A stretch of DNA of 64,000 bases from G965276765 sp965276765 (GTDB taxonomy: Bacteria > Actinomycetota > Acidimicrobiia > Acidimicrobiales > Palsa-688). Under the pieces are notes generated by a model that was not told where the DNA came from, ran no database searches, and was given only the letters and a program-made list of their open reading frames with translations. This document shows, piece after piece, positions 1 to 8,555 of the stretch. Each line of letters begins with the position of its first letter. Position 1 is the stretch's first letter. Both the position numbers and the translations under genes were made by a program. Where the stretch lies: positions 2,728,001 through 2,792,000 of the forward strand of contig OZ255627.1 in assembly GCA_965276765.1 (NCBI GenBank). Reading direction: 5' to 3'.

Positions 1-1211
1 ACGGCGATGGGCACCTGGGTGAGCGCCAAGGCGATCACCGGCGAGTAGGCAAGGCCGAAGAGGATGCCGAAGACGAACAGGTCGGAGACCAGCCAGCCGG
101 TGTTGAGCCGCCCGGAGTGCTCGATGGGGGTCAGGAGCAGGTAAGCGCCGGCGGCGCCGGTCATGCCGATGGGAACGAGCCAACGATGCCAGGGTGCGGG
201 CAGGCGCGACCAGGTGAGGGAACTGATCCCCGTTCCGATGGCGGTAGAAGCGAATATCAGTCCGGTGTGCAGGGCGGAGAGGTGGAGGCTGGTTTGGAGG
301 TAGAGCGCGAAGGCGAACAGGACCCCGCTGTTGGCCGCCATGGCCAGAAAGATCGTCCCTGTCCCCGCCACCAGGCCGGGCGCACGCAGGACCCGGCCGG
401 AGACCAGCGGAGCGCCGCCCGCAGCCCCGACCCGTCGTTCGACGCCGGCGAAGACGCCGAAGAGGACCACCGACACGGTCATCGAGGCCCAGCACCAGGC
501 CGGCCAGCCTTCTTCGTGACCGATCACCAGCGGGACGACGAGGGCCAGCACCGCGGCGGAGGAGGTGACCACGCCCAGCGGGTCGAGCCGGCGGCTCGCC
601 TGGGCGCCTCCCGGGGGCAGATGGCGGCCGGCCAGCACCGTGAGTACGGCGCCGATAGGGACATTGATCAAGAAGATCGGCCGCCACCCGCTGCCGGCCA
701 CGTCGGCGCTCACCAGCGCCCCGCCCGCGACCTGGCCCACCACCACGGCCAGGGCAACTACAGCCCCGTAATAGCCGAGCGCACGGGCCCGTTCCGGGCC
801 CGGGAACGTGCGTTGGATCAGGCTCATCACCTGCGGCATCATCGCCCCCGCGCCGAGCCCCTGGACCAGGCGGAACACCACCAGCTCCGTCTGGTTCCCC
901 GCAAGCCCGCACGCGAGCGACGCCAACGTGAAGCCGACCAGCCCGGCCCGGAAAACCCTGGCGTGGCCGACCCGGTCGCCGAGCCGGGCGCCGGTGATCA
1001 GGCTCATGGCGTAGGTGACGACGTACCCTGAGACGACCATCTGCAGGCCGGGCCCCGAAGTGTGGACATCGCGCTGGATGGTGGGGGCGGCCACGTTGAC
1101 GATGGACAGGTCGATGAGGGCCATGGCCTGCGCGGCCAGGACAACGACCAGGACGACGGCCGCCCGCGAGGGTGTGCGGTCAACCTCCTCCGAGATAGTT
1201 GCGGTCCTCAT
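1..1211 (-). CDS. MFS drug exporter, DHA2 (EmrB/QacA) type, 3' end outside window
   Basis: The minus-strand frame opens at ATG 1211 and stays open to the window edge, so the C-terminus is missing (about 403 codons visible). The first membrane segment leads into the DHA2-type motif ALIDLSIVNVAAPTI, followed by the MFS motif-A-like loop GARLGDRVGHARVF. Many further hydrophobic segments follow, matching the 14-TM proton-driven multidrug exporters of this family (about 480-520 aa). It should sit in the cytoplasmic membrane and export a small toxic compound; the substrate cannot be read from sequence. It is divergent from a LysR regulator across a 90-bp gap that holds a perfect inverted repeat, so regulation by that LysR protein is likely but inferred. 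Confidence 0.88.
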   Translation of the reverse strand, partial: MRTATISEEVDRTPSRAAVVLVVVLAAQAMALIDLSIVNVAAPTIQRDVHTSGPGLQMVVSGYVVTYAMSLITGARLGDRVGHARVFRAGLVGFTLASLACGLAGNQTELVVFRLVQGLGAGAMMPQVMSLIQRTFPGPERARALGYYGAVVALAVVVGQVAGGALVSADVAGSGWRPIFLINVPIGAVLTVLAGRHLPPGGAQASRRLDPLGVVTSSAAVLALVVPLVIGHEEGWPAWCWASMTVSVVLFGVFAGVERRVGAAGGAPLVSGRVLRAPGLVAGTGTIFLAMAANSGVLFAFALYLQTSLHLSALHTGLIFASTAIGTGISSLTWSRLPAPWHRWLVPIGMTGAAGAYLLLTPIEHSGRLNTGWLVSDLFVFGILFGLAYSPVIALALTQVPIA

Positions 1212-1254
1212 GGCTCCAGTATCCGAGCCGTCCAGGGGATGTGTCCAAGGCCTG

Positions 1255-1276
1255 TTCTGCACCTCGCGATGCAGAA
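1255..1276. promoter_or_regulatory. Inverted repeat between MFS and LysR genes (probable LysR site)
   Basis: TTCTGCA-N8-TGCAGAA is a perfect dyad with 7-bp arms in the 90-bp divergent gap. LysR-type regulators bind interrupted palindromes containing a T-N11-A core in this position. Binding by the adjacent LysR protein is inference. Confidence 0.6.
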
Positions 1277-1301
1277 AGCGCATCACGGGTAGAATGCTGG
1301 G

Positions 1302-2291
1302 ATGTCCGACGTTCCCTCGGTCCCGGCGGACCTCGATCTCCGTCTGGTGCGTTACTTCACCGTCGTCGCCAAGCACCAGAACTTCGGCCGTGCGGCCGCC
1401 GCGTTATACGTCGGGCAGCCGTCGCTGAGCCGGCAGATCCAGCGCCTCGAGGACCAGTTGGGCGTCCGCCTGCTCGATCGCACGCCTCAGGGCAGTCGCC
1501 TCACCGAGGCCGGCCGGGTCTTCCTGCCCCAGGCGCAGGCCCTGTTGGCATCCGCCCATCAGGCCGCCGTCGACGCGCGCGCTGCCGCGCCGGCCGCCAG
1601 GATCGTCATCGGATACGTCGGGGACTTCGTCGTCACCCCCGCCGTGCGTGATCTGCGCCGCCGCCACCCCGACGCCGCAGTCCGTACCCGGCATCTGGAA
1701 TGGAACGACGCGCACACGGCCCTCCTGGAGAACCGGGTGGACGTGCTTGTGGCGCGACGGCCGTTCCCGTTTCCGACCGACCGGCTGCGCTTGACGGTCC
1801 TCTACGACGAGCCTCGAGTGCTCGTGGTGTCCGCGTTCCATCGCCTAGCTGGCAAAGAGTCCATCAGCCTGGACGATTTCGCCGATGAACCGATGGTCGG
1901 CTACCCCGGCACCACCACGGCCTGGAGCGCCTTCTGGCGTATCGAGCCGCGCCCCGACGGACGCCCGGCTCCGCTCGGACCACGCGTCGACACCTTCGAA
2001 GACAAACTCGAAGTAATCGCAGACGGCCAGGGTGTCGCCATCCTGCCGGCCGGCGAGCGGCGGACTGCCCTGCGACAAGACCTCACGAGTATTCCCGTCG
2101 AGGGCATCGAACCGTGCCAAGTCGTGCTCGCGACACGCGTGAACGAGCGCAGCCGCCTGGTCAAGGCCTTCCGCGAATCCGCCCAAACTCATCTCACCGC
2201 CCGCGGCCTAGACGGCATCGAGACCGTCATCCCCCACCGGCCCAAGCACTCCAGCCGTCGATCCGGGTTGCGCCTCGCCCGGCCTGCCTAG
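1302..2291 (+). CDS. LysR-family transcriptional regulator
   Basis: 329 aa. Residues about 10-70 form the LysR winged HTH (RYFTVVAKHQNFGRAAAAL, QPSLSRQIQRLEDQLGVRL, RTPQGSRLTEAG). The rest resembles the periplasmic-binding-protein-like effector domain, with the inward strand RIVIGYVGDF and the second-lobe stretch IADGQGVAILPAG. Length is a little over the usual 290-310 aa because of a basic C-terminal tail. It is transcribed away from the DHA2 exporter, the standard arrangement for a LysR protein controlling a neighbouring efflux gene. The inducer is unknown. Confidence 0.9.
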   Translation: MSDVPSVPADLDLRLVRYFTVVAKHQNFGRAAAALYVGQPSLSRQIQRLEDQLGVRLLDRTPQGSRLTEAGRVFLPQAQALLASAHQAAVDARAAAPAARIVIGYVGDFVVTPAVRDLRRRHPDAAVRTRHLEWNDAHTALLENRVDVLVARRPFPFPTDRLRLTVLYDEPRVLVVSAFHRLAGKESISLDDFADEPMVGYPGTTTAWSAFWRIEPRPDGRPAPLGPRVDTFEDKLEVIADGQGVAILPAGERRTALRQDLTSIPVEGIEPCQVVLATRVNERSRLVKAFRESAQTHLTARGLDGIETVIPHRPKHSSRRSGLRLARPA

Positions 2292-2380
2292 GGCAGCCAC
2301 CTATCGAAGGCATTACCGACTCCCGTACCTGGACCGCTCACTGGGCGGTTCTGTAATACCAGCATTGGGTTGGTCTTGGT

Positions 2381-2518
2381 GAGAGTTTTGTGAGCGACGA
2401 GGAGGAAGCAGCCGTTGCCGCAGGCGGGGTCGCCGATGGTGCCGGTGATCTGCGGCTGCATGACGTCGAGGATGGCCCGGATGAGGGACCGGAGGGTGAA
2501 GTGCTGGCGGGCTTTTAA
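2381..2518 (-). pseudogene. Type I restriction DNA methylase (HsdM) fragment
   Basis: A minus-strand frame contains KARQHFTLRSLIRAILDVMQP followed closely by TIGDPACGNGCFLLVAHKTL. In HsdM proteins the segment (Q)YFTPRPLI..MV.VM.P.. leads into SAM-binding motif I, DPACGTGGFL, so this is a clear short homologue. Only about 46 codons remain. No target-recognition domain, NPPF motif or HsdS/HsdR genes are nearby, and motif I itself is altered (GNGC for GTGG). It is a fossil of a restriction system, consistent with an eroding genomic island. Confidence 0.7.
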
Positions 2519-2659
2519 CCTCGAATCGTTCGGGATAACGATCGGCAAGCGGGCATCTCGTCCGGTCAGAACCCCGCGATATCCGAGGCGGTGGACGCAG
2601 CGCACCAGTGAGGTGGCGATCTTTGGGCGGCGCCTCGCGGCGCAGGACAGACTTGGCCG

Positions 2660-3253
2660 GTGACTCCGCTGCCCTACACCGACACCGGGGCGCAGATCGC
2701 GTTCTATGTGACGGTCGGCGTGTTCGTGCTTCTGGAGCAACGCACCCGGTTCCGGAGCTTGCTGAATCGAGAGGGGTCCCGTTCGGACAAGGGCAGTCTG
2801 GCAGTAGTAGTCGCGTCAGTCGTCGCAGGCATCCTCGGGGCCTTCTTCCTCGCCAGCGATGTCCCTGGGGCGGCAGTTACCTCTGGGCGATGGCCCTTCT
2901 TTGTTGTGGGCCTGGTTCTGATGTGGGCCGGCATCGTCATCCGTCAGTGGGCGATCACCCTGCTCGGCCGCTTCTTCACCGTCGACGTCCGGGTCCAATC
3001 GGGCCAGACCGTGGTGGACCGGGGACCGTATCGGTGGGTACGTCATCCCTCCTACAGCGGGATGATCATTACCTTCGTGGGCATGGGCTTGGCCTTGGGG
3101 AATTGGGCCTCGCTCGCCGTGCTCGTCGCCGTTCCGACCGCGGGGCTCATCCTCCGCATCCACGTCGAAGAGCGAACCTTGTTCGACGCCCTCGGAGACC
3201 CGTACCGCCGCTTCGCGGCCGGACGCCGGCGGCTGTTTCCTGGTGTGTGGTGA
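2660..3253 (+). CDS. Isoprenylcysteine carboxyl methyltransferase (ICMT)-family membrane protein
   Basis: 197 aa from a GTG start. Several hydrophobic segments are followed by the family signature: VDRGPYRWVRHPSYSGMII, then a membrane hairpin and a C-terminal EERTLFDALGDPYRRF. This is the ICMT/PEMT-like fold of integral membrane methyltransferases, in which the RHPxYxG and EE..L regions contribute to SAM binding. Bacterial members are rarely characterised and the methyl acceptor here is unknown. No operon partner is evident: the HsdM fragment lies just upstream on the other strand and a degraded stretch follows. Confidence 0.85.
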   Translation: MTPLPYTDTGAQIAFYVTVGVFVLLEQRTRFRSLLNREGSRSDKGSLAVVVASVVAGILGAFFLASDVPGAAVTSGRWPFFVVGLVLMWAGIVIRQWAITLLGRFFTVDVRVQSGQTVVDRGPYRWVRHPSYSGMIITFVGMGLALGNWASLAVLVAVPTAGLILRIHVEERTLFDALGDPYRRFAAGRRRLFPGVW

Positions 3254-3789
3254 GTCGTCGTTGTGCCGCTTCCACGACGAGAAGACCCGGGCAGCCAACC
3301 GCCGTTGGCCGATGGGGTTGCGTTACACCCACCGAGGCGACGGAGTATTGCGGCGGTCCGCGCAGTCGGGTCGGACTTGGCAGGCCCCCGATAGTGGTGG
3401 TGCCCGTTCCAGTCGGCCTGCCTGCATTACGTGGGCTCTTGCTGAGATCGGGCATGATCGGTTCCGCAGGCCACATGACAGACCACAGCGTGACCTACCA
3501 CTACATCGGGTTCTCCCGACGCAGCGTCGTCGCCATCGCCACGGTAAGCCTCTCGGTGGAACACAGCTCCAGGCGGCATCCCTGAATGTCGGCGCGATCC
3601 AGGGACCCTTGTGCTCCTAGCTCACCTCCGTCGGGGCGGTGGGCATCCTCGGCATCGCGACAGGCCAGAAAGGCCCCACCACACCCTTGCTCCTCTCCCC
3701 GCTCGCCGAGCTTCCGATGCCAGAAGCAGCTGGCTACCTGATCGACCTGCGAGCCAGGCGCTTGGACCTCGGCCGACCAGCGTTGGACG
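3254..3789. other. 536-bp stretch without a recognisable gene
   Basis: Open frames here are short and mutually overlapping. One short plus-strand peptide beginning around 3475 (MTDHSVTYHYIGFSRRSVV) shows no family I recognise. Probably decayed DNA between two accessory genes. Confidence 0.5.
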
Positions 3790-4333
3790 TCATCGGCCCC
3801 AGGGAGGCGGCTGGGTTTGGCGACTGCGCTCGGAGGTCAAGGTCTTCTGCACTAGCACAAGGTCGCGCCAGGAGCCTTTGAGCAAGCCGACTTCTGGCAT
3901 CCTGGCGACCTCTACGAACCCCGCCCGGACGTGGAAGCGCAACGACCCGTCGTTGGCCGCGTCGATGCCGGCGACCATGACGTGGGTTCCGCGGCTACAA
4001 AGGGCGTCTTGGATCCCAGCGAGCAGGCCGGCACCGATGCCCCGCCCGCGGGCATCGCGCCGGACGTGGATGGAGTGCTCGCAGGTGGTGGCGTAGCCGG
4101 GCCACGGGCGGAACGGACCGGCCGCGATGAAGCCGAGCACGCCGGAGCTGTCTTCGGCGACCAAGGCAGGGTAGTTATGTGCCCGGGTTTCAGCGAGCCA
4201 TTCCCGGCGTTCGCGAACCGTAGTTGGCTGCTCGTTCCAGATCGCCGAGGTACTACTGCAGCACCTCGTTGTAGATGGCGACGATTGCGGTGAGGTCCCG
4301 TTCCTTGATCGGGCGCAGGACTGGTGCGCTCAT
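3790..4333 (-). pseudogene. Phosphinothricin N-acetyltransferase-like GNAT, frameshifted
   Basis: Reading from ATG 4333, the N-terminus MSAPVLRPIKERDLTAIVAI followed by YNEVLQ matches the start of PAT/Bar-type acetyltransferases but hits a stop near 4253. One frame over, the expected continuation STSAIWNEQPTTVRERREWL follows, then ALVAEDSSGVLGFIAAGPF, the acetyl-CoA-binding stretch VRRDARGRGIGAGLL, and the end of the domain. Total span (about 181 codons) equals a full PAT. A single shift near 4253-4262 splits it, either a real inactivating mutation or a sequence error. The start overlaps the TetR stop (ATGA), so the two were translationally coupled. PAT enzymes acetylate glufosinate-like or other small amines. 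Confidence 0.8.
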
Positions 4334-4938
4334 CGGGCCCGGTTTCCGGGTGGCACAAGAAGTCCCCGCAGCAGCAGGGTCAATCCATATTCGAAGTGCT
4401 CGTCGAGGCGGGCGACTTCGTATTCGTGGCGGTTCGACATCAGCACTGGTCGGGTCACCCCGGTCCACTGGAGCGATCGATGCACCCCCGAAGACCGCAC
4501 CGCTTCCTCGAGCTCGCCGCGGGCGAGCACCCAGGTGAACACCGAGTTGGCGGCTGCCACGAGCTCGAAGCCTCCATAGCCGATCTCGGCGAACAGCTCG
4601 AGGAGCGCCTCGAGCACGTCGAGGAGCGGGGGGAGCTCAAACCAGCGGAGCAACACCACACGAGCAAGGCCACGAACCTCTTGCAGCCACCCCCGGAACT
4701 CCGCAGCCCATCCCGGAAGCCGGTCGAGCGAGACGGGCGGCGCTGGAAGCGACTCCAAGAGCACGGCAAGTACCGAATCGCGGAGATCCGTAGCGTCGGA
4801 CACGTAACGGTACAGAGCCATCGGAGTCACCCCGAGACTTCCTGCCACCGCGCGAACGCCGAGCGCCTCGATCCCGTCCCGGCGCGCCAGCTCACAACCC
4901 GCCGCCAAGACCGCCGAACGATCGAGAGCCAACCTCAT
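4330..4938 (-). CDS. TetR-family transcriptional regulator
   Basis: 202 aa from ATG 4938; a longer open frame upstream is only the shadow of the plus-strand acetyltransferase. The N-terminal HTH reads AAGCELARRDGIEALGVRAV then AGSLGVTPMALYRYVSDATD, typical of TetR (helix 3 with LYRYV). A helical ligand domain of about 140 residues follows. Its stop overlaps the start of the downstream acetyltransferase by ATGA, so they form an operon. The upstream DNA has an AT-rich imperfect dyad TATACGGGCATATA (4948-4961) that could be the operator. It is divergent from a second GNAT gene at 5111. The ligand is unknown. Confidence 0.88.
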   Translation of the reverse strand: MRLALDRSAVLAAGCELARRDGIEALGVRAVAGSLGVTPMALYRYVSDATDLRDSVLAVLLESLPAPPVSLDRLPGWAAEFRGWLQEVRGLARVVLLRWFELPPLLDVLEALLELFAEIGYGGFELVAAANSVFTWVLARGELEEAVRSSGVHRSLQWTGVTRPVLMSNRHEYEVARLDEHFEYGLTLLLRGLLVPPGNRAR

Positions 4939-5110
4939 TGCACTAATATATGCCCGTATACTTCGGGCCTTGCACGAAGCCTGTCGCCGCGAGCGACTCC
5001 TGCCCAAAGGCACACCCAGGCCGGCAAGACCCGTCCGACTGGCGCGGCGCGGCGCAGATGCGAGGTGCTGGGTCGACTGGTAGGGTTGATCCGAGTCTAC
5101 GCTGCAGCCG

Positions 5111-5929
5111 GTGGAGCGCTTGACGCCGGGAGAGGTGCTTGCAGCCGCGGCGGCCGTCGATGACGCTTGGCCGTTGCCGTCGGACGTGGACGTGGTGCGG
5201 ACCGAGGACTGCTTGGTCCTTGGCTGGCCGGCGCATTTGTCGTCTCCCACGTCTGGGCGTGTGCAGGCATGGGTCAGCTCGCCCCGACCGTTCTCGGAGA
5301 TCCGCGCCGAGGTGGAGCGCCTTGCGCGGGAGTGGGGGGCACGCGAGGTGTGGTGGTGGGCGGAAGGAGAAGTCGGACCGGCCGTTGATGAGGCGCTCCG
5401 CTTTGCCGGTGGGGAGCTGATGGTGACGCAGGTGGTCATGGCACGGTCGCTTGTGGGCGGCGACGCGGACGTCTGGTTAGCCGACGCCGACCCGCCGGGC
5501 GTGGCGACCACTGTCGTCTCCGACGAGGCGGCGTTTCGGGCGCTCACCCAGGTGGAGACCGCCGGCTGGGGTCGGGTTCCGCCGTCGCCGACGGTGCTGG
5601 CCGAGGACTGGGAGCGGTTACGAGCCGACGTGGAGTCCTCGGCCGCCTTCGCGCTGGTGGCGGCGATGGACGGGACGCCGGCGTCGGTCGGCCGGTGCCG
5701 TTCGTTCGGCTCGGTCATCCGTCTGTTCGGCGCGGTCACCGTCCCGTCGTTCCGCCGGCGCGGGCTGTACAGCTCGGTTCTGGCGGCTCGCTGCCGGCTC
5801 GGTCGGGATGAAGGAGCGACGCTGGCGTTGACGAAGGCCCGGTCCGGCACGTCGGCGCCGGTGCTGGAGCGGGTTGGCTTCCGCTCCTACGGTGTCGAAC
5901 GCTCTTGGCGCCTCCAGGTCGACGGCTGA
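5111..5929 (+). CDS. GNAT-family N-acetyltransferase
   Basis: 272 aa from a GTG start. The C-terminal half carries the GNAT core: a strand ending FGAVTVPSFRRRGLYSSVL, which is the acetyl-CoA pyrophosphate loop (R/Q-x-x-G-x-x), then LTKARSGTSAPVLERVGFRS, the usual GNAT end. The N-terminal half (about 120 aa, rich in Glu and Trp) is less conserved and may be a degenerate second GNAT domain. Substrate unknown. It is divergent from the TetR/PAT operon, so the TetR protein could control both sides. Confidence 0.8.
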   Translation: MERLTPGEVLAAAAAVDDAWPLPSDVDVVRTEDCLVLGWPAHLSSPTSGRVQAWVSSPRPFSEIRAEVERLAREWGAREVWWWAEGEVGPAVDEALRFAGGELMVTQVVMARSLVGGDADVWLADADPPGVATTVVSDEAAFRALTQVETAGWGRVPPSPTVLAEDWERLRADVESSAAFALVAAMDGTPASVGRCRSFGSVIRLFGAVTVPSFRRRGLYSSVLAARCRLGRDEGATLALTKARSGTSAPVLERVGFRSYGVERSWRLQVDG

Positions 5930-6291
5930 GCACAGCGCACAGTCGGGCGACCGGCGAGCGGACCGCCACCGCGCTGAGCATGAAGACGACGGCGTGTTGG
6001 GCGCCGGCGTCCGACGACCGTCATCCACGGTGCCGGACCGGGCGGCGCACACTCCTGTCGGTAGGGCGCGCCTGGATGGAGTCGGCGGTGTCGTTCTGCT
6101 CCCCATTCTGCTCGTCTCTGACCGCACCTTTGGGACGGTCAGATTCCGTGCTCTGGTCCTCCGGCGCCTGCCGGTATGCCGACTCGGGGATGCGTTGGCC
6201 GAGATCAAAGTAGGGACCCTGAGCTGCTGAAGTTGTGAGCATTACCGACCATCGGTCAGCCGACAGAAGGCCGAAAGTTTTTGGCGAACTG
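5930..6291. other. 362-bp intergenic stretch, nothing recognised
   Basis: Lies between the convergent ends of an acetyltransferase and a maleylpyruvate isomerase-type gene. No domain-bearing frame or clear hairpin was seen. Confidence 0.45.
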
Positions 6292-6882
6292 CTACCAGGG
6301 GCCTAGTAGTGCGGGTGCGGTTGCTCGGCCGAGGAGCCAAGCGAGAAGGTCGGCGTGGTCAGCCCGGTCGGGGAGCGAGCGCAGGCGCTTGGCGAGTTCG
6401 TCATCGACGAGGATCGGGGGCCAGCTGGAGGCCACGTATCCGATTTCAAGGTCCACGTGATGTACTTCGACATTTCGCAAGTGATGGGTGACGATCTGGG
6501 CCATCGTTCGAGGGCCGGCCGTCATCATTCCTTGCCGACCCCACATGGTGTGGTCAAGCGAATCCCATGCCGCCTCGAGGAGTTCAAACGACTTTGCCAG
6601 GTCGAAGCAGAGCTCCGCTGCTGAGCGGCTCGCGCCGGCATCCGCGGCTTGGTCTGGGTCGTACCCATCGGGGTGGAGCTGGCGGATCTCACCTGCGGCC
6701 GCACCAGCGAAGAGCGAGACATGGGCCTTGGTCTTATTGGCGATGTGCGTGACGACGTGCCCACGTGAATATCGGGGCAGTAAGCTCGGCGAACGGAAGT
6801 CGTCATCTGTGAGTGGCGATAAGCCTGCGAGCAGCCGTCGATGGCTCTTGCGGCAGGCATCGATGTAGGCGGCGGGCTTCAT
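6292..6882 (-). CDS. Maleylpyruvate isomerase-family mycothiol-dependent protein
   Basis: 196 aa, almost entirely the DinB-like four-helix MDMPI domain. The N-terminal helix (ACRKSHRRLLAGLSPLTDDD), the metal-region segment SRGHVVTHIANKTKAH (candidate ligand His46) and the segment HHLRNVEVHHVDLEIGY (candidate ligands Glu139, His141/142) follow family order. Characterised members are zinc enzymes using mycothiol, the actinobacterial thiol, to isomerise maleylpyruvate or transfer groups. The canonical Glu-x3-His spacing is not exact here, so activity on maleylpyruvate is uncertain. It stands alone; neighbours are acetyltransferases and gaps. Confidence 0.82.
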   Translation of the reverse strand: MKPAAYIDACRKSHRRLLAGLSPLTDDDFRSPSLLPRYSRGHVVTHIANKTKAHVSLFAGAAAGEIRQLHPDGYDPDQAADAGASRSAAELCFDLAKSFELLEAAWDSLDHTMWGRQGMMTAGPRTMAQIVTHHLRNVEVHHVDLEIGYVASSWPPILVDDELAKRLRSLPDRADHADLLAWLLGRATAPALLGPW

Positions 6883-7225
6883 CTCGTGATGCTAATCGGC
6901 GATCTGCTGACGCTCACCTTGCCGAGGGACTCGCTGCGATCCATCCTTGGACCCTCGGGTCGTGGGCGTGACGTCCCTCGCCGCACCGCCGGAAATCGCC
7001 AGTCGCGGTCTCACCAAGACCCTTCGGTCGCTATAAACGACGGCGCCCGGATCGCGGCTGAGGCCGCTGGGGCGTGGCGTCGTCAGCCGCAGGGCGGGGG
7101 AGCTATACCGCTCCGGTCCTTCGGCCTCAAGGCCAGGGACAAATCGGCGTCGCGGGCGAGCCCAGCACCATTTTCACGTCGGCACGACGTCACCGCCAGG
7201 GACATTGAGACTTACATGAGACGAC
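6883..7225. other. 343-bp intergenic stretch, nothing recognised
   Basis: Upstream of the maleylpyruvate isomerase-type gene and downstream of a GNAT gene on the same strand. It may hold the promoter of the former. No coding signal was seen. Confidence 0.4.
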
Positions 7226-7711
7226 TCATCGGATGCTGGGATGATTGCCTGCTGCTTCCGGCTTCCACCAGTAGGTGCAATCCGGCTCTTGCTCCTCGTT
7301 GCGATTGCCATCGCTCTCCTTCGCGAGGACAAACCCGGCGGCTTCGTAGAAGCGGCGAGCGCGGAAGTTGCGGGTGAATACGTGCAGCCACAGTCCCTGA
7401 GGGCGGGCGTCCTTGACTGCCTGCAGCAGCATCCGTCCGACGCCGCCACCCTGCATTTCGGGATCGACGTAGAGATGTTCGAGCCACTTCTTTTCAAGCG
7501 CGGCGAAACCCAGTAGCCGCTCACCGTCGACGGCGACCCACACGCTCTGGTTGGCAACGACGACGTGGCGCATCCAATCCGAAGTCGACGCCTCGTCATG
7601 AGGGCTGACCAACCAAGGCATCGCCGTGGTCCTCGACCGTATGTAAAGCGCAGTCAAGGTCGCCGCGTCTGCCGGTATTGCGGCCCGAAGAAAGTAGGTC
7701 CCCCCTGACAT
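7226..7711 (-). CDS. GNAT-family N-acetyltransferase
   Basis: 161 aa, a single GNAT domain. It starts FLRAAIPADAATLTALYI, with the central strand VWVAVDGERLLGFAALEKKW, the acetyl-CoA loop LYVDPEMQGGGVGRMLLQAV, and the ending HVFTRNFRARRFYEAAGFVL. These are the four GNAT motifs in order. The N-terminal half resembles the many small actinobacterial N-acetyltransferases of unknown substrate. It stands alone on the minus strand, next to a decayed toxin gene. Confidence 0.88.
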   Translation of the reverse strand: MSGGTYFLRAAIPADAATLTALYIRSRTTAMPWLVSPHDEASTSDWMRHVVVANQSVWVAVDGERLLGFAALEKKWLEHLYVDPEMQGGGVGRMLLQAVKDARPQGLWLHVFTRNFRARRFYEAAGFVLAKESDGNRNEEQEPDCTYWWKPEAAGNHPSIR

Positions 7712-7804
7712 AGCCCTCAGACCCTAAACGGCCTCGGATCGTCGCGCCTCCACGAACAGCCTGAAAACCTGACGGGCGCGCACTCTCCGAGGAAGCGCAC
7801 GCTA

Positions 7805-8170
7805 CGTGTGTCGTCGTCGCGTCCCTACTCAGCACTGGAGGTGCCGGGCATCGAGCGAGGGAGCGGCTTCGCCTCGATCCGACCTGGACGTGCCGCACTT
7901 GCTCGACGTCGATGTGACAGGGGGCACTCCCTCGGCGGGTTCGCCTCGGCCAGACGGCCGCCGAGGTGGCCACGGAAGCCCTCACCGACCTCACTGACCG
8001 CGCAGCCCTGCGGTGGGGGCACGAGCCGCTCCTTCGCCGACTGTGGGAACTGCACGAGATCGTCACGGCATACGCGCCGTCTACGTCGTGTTCGCCGAGA
8101 TGCTGGACGTGGTGGTGGTCACCAGCGACGCCAGGCCGGGGCCGCGGTGTGCGCTCGCCGGCAGATGTGA
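7805..8170 (+). pseudogene. PIN-domain ribonuclease toxin (VapC type), multiply frameshifted
   Basis: Pieces of a VapC domain occur in order across three frames. A remnant of the N-terminal strand (VVVASLLSTG) is followed by SDLDVPHLLDVDVTG (family: LHAPHLLDVEV). Next comes TAAEVATEALTDLTDRAALR plus EPLLRRLWELHEIVTAY, and after a 1-nt loss near 8075, AVYVVFAEMLDVVVVTSDAR (family: DALYVALAE..LLTADARL). The first catalytic Asp region is already altered and no antitoxin is visible. It is the remains of a type II toxin-antitoxin module, where intact VapC would cleave RNA. Confidence 0.68.
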
Positions 8171-8353
8171 CGGGCGCTGGTTACGATCGGCTTGCACGGC
8201 GCGGCCACACCAAGGCCCACACTGGTGTCACCTGGTGAGGGTCGAGGTTCGCGAGACGCGCCTCTATCCGAACCCATGCCGACGCATCGAAGCCGTGATG
8301 GCGATGAGAAGACTCCCCTCTATACCTCCAGACGCCCCTCGGCGGGCGCTCTT

Positions 8354-8555
8354 GTGAGCATCCTTCCCAGAGGCCGACTCGCCGGCCGCGTCGGGGTGTT
8401 GGGGGAGCGGAACTTTCGCTTGTTCTTCGCCGGCTACACCACATCGCTGATCGGGACGTTCATGGTCCCCGTGGCCTTGACGTTCGCCGTCCTCGCCCAA
8501 GGCGGTACCACGCCCGACGTCGGCTACGTCCTGGCGGCCGAAACCGTGCCCTTAG
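8354..8555 (+). pseudogene. MFS exporter, 5' part, cut by IS1380
   Basis: GTG 8354 opens VSILPRGRLAGRVGVLGERN followed by FRLFFAGYTTSLIGTFMVPVA, the usual beginning of EntS-like (MFS_3) exporters. The frame runs to TVPL at the target duplication. Joining the sequence before the element to that after 10183 gives ETVPLVALLLVGGVIADRF in one frame, so the gene was continuous before insertion. Confidence 0.85.

Noticed and set aside
4939..5850. Long N-terminal extension of the TetR frame
   Set aside because: Residues before ATG 4938 are Ser/Arg/Thr-rich and antisense to the acetyltransferase at 5111-5929; the HTH begins right after the chosen start.
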